7,123 bases of DNA from Flavobacteriaceae bacterium (GTDB lineage: Bacteria > Bacteroidota > Bacteroidia > Flavobacteriales > Flavobacteriaceae), in assembly GCA_023141985.1 (NCBI GenBank), contig JAGLKH010000376.1:1-7123 (forward strand), given 5' to 3'. Below are positions 7,090 to 7,123 of this stretch, in pieces. Positions within the stretch are counted from its first letter, which is position 1. The number at the start of each line of letters is the position of its first letter. A model generated the notes under the pieces. It worked only from the letters and a program-made list of their open reading frames with translations. It had not been told where the DNA came from and did no database searches. Position numbers and translations under genes: made by a program.

Positions 7090-7123
7090 AATAGTATGTT
7101 TTAAATTAATATGCAACTATTTG

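Noticed and set aside
7090..7116. TTG start at 7116 extending the SRPBCC protein by nine residues
   Set aside because: The ATG at 7089 matches the usual family N-terminus, and the extra residues come from AT-rich leader.

Overview
The window looks like chromosomal DNA from a member of the Bacteroidota, most likely a flavobacterium (Flavobacteriaceae). The DNA is AT-rich. No gene start has a Shine-Dalgarno sequence; the leaders are A/T-rich instead. The replicative polymerase has the long form with an N-terminal exonuclease that I associate with this group, and a DUF4407 protein is present. The taxonomic call is inference from these traits.

Layout, left to right. (1) Positions 1-624 hold the 3' end of a plus-strand gene for an extremely Lys/Glu/Arg-rich helical protein with an internal repeat of 41 residues (123 bp). 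Its start lies outside the window. (2) An intrinsic terminator at 664-690 closes that unit. (3) Positions 750-1850 encode a four-helix membrane protein of the DUF4407 family with a large coiled-coil loop. (4) A 134-bp intergenic leader carries one good match to the Bacteroidota -7 promoter element. (5) Positions 1985-6337 encode a complete DNA polymerase III alpha subunit (DnaE) of 1450 residues with a fused DnaQ-like proofreading exonuclease. (6) Only 10 bp later, on the opposite strand, lies a convergent two-gene unit: an AHSA1/SRPBCC protein followed by an overlapping ArsR-type regulator.

The genes are mostly of separate function. The polymerase is housekeeping. The last two genes form a co-translated pair of a very common bacterial type. 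The first two are poorly understood and need not be linked, since a terminator separates them. I do not see a convincing new multi-gene system. The points most worth a second look are the eroded metal site of the polymerase PHP domain next to an intact fused exonuclease, the tandem-repeat basic helical protein, and the predicted periplasmic coiled-coil hairpin of the DUF4407 protein. There is no gene-free stretch over 300 bases, and I found no tRNA, rRNA, CRISPR array or mobile element.
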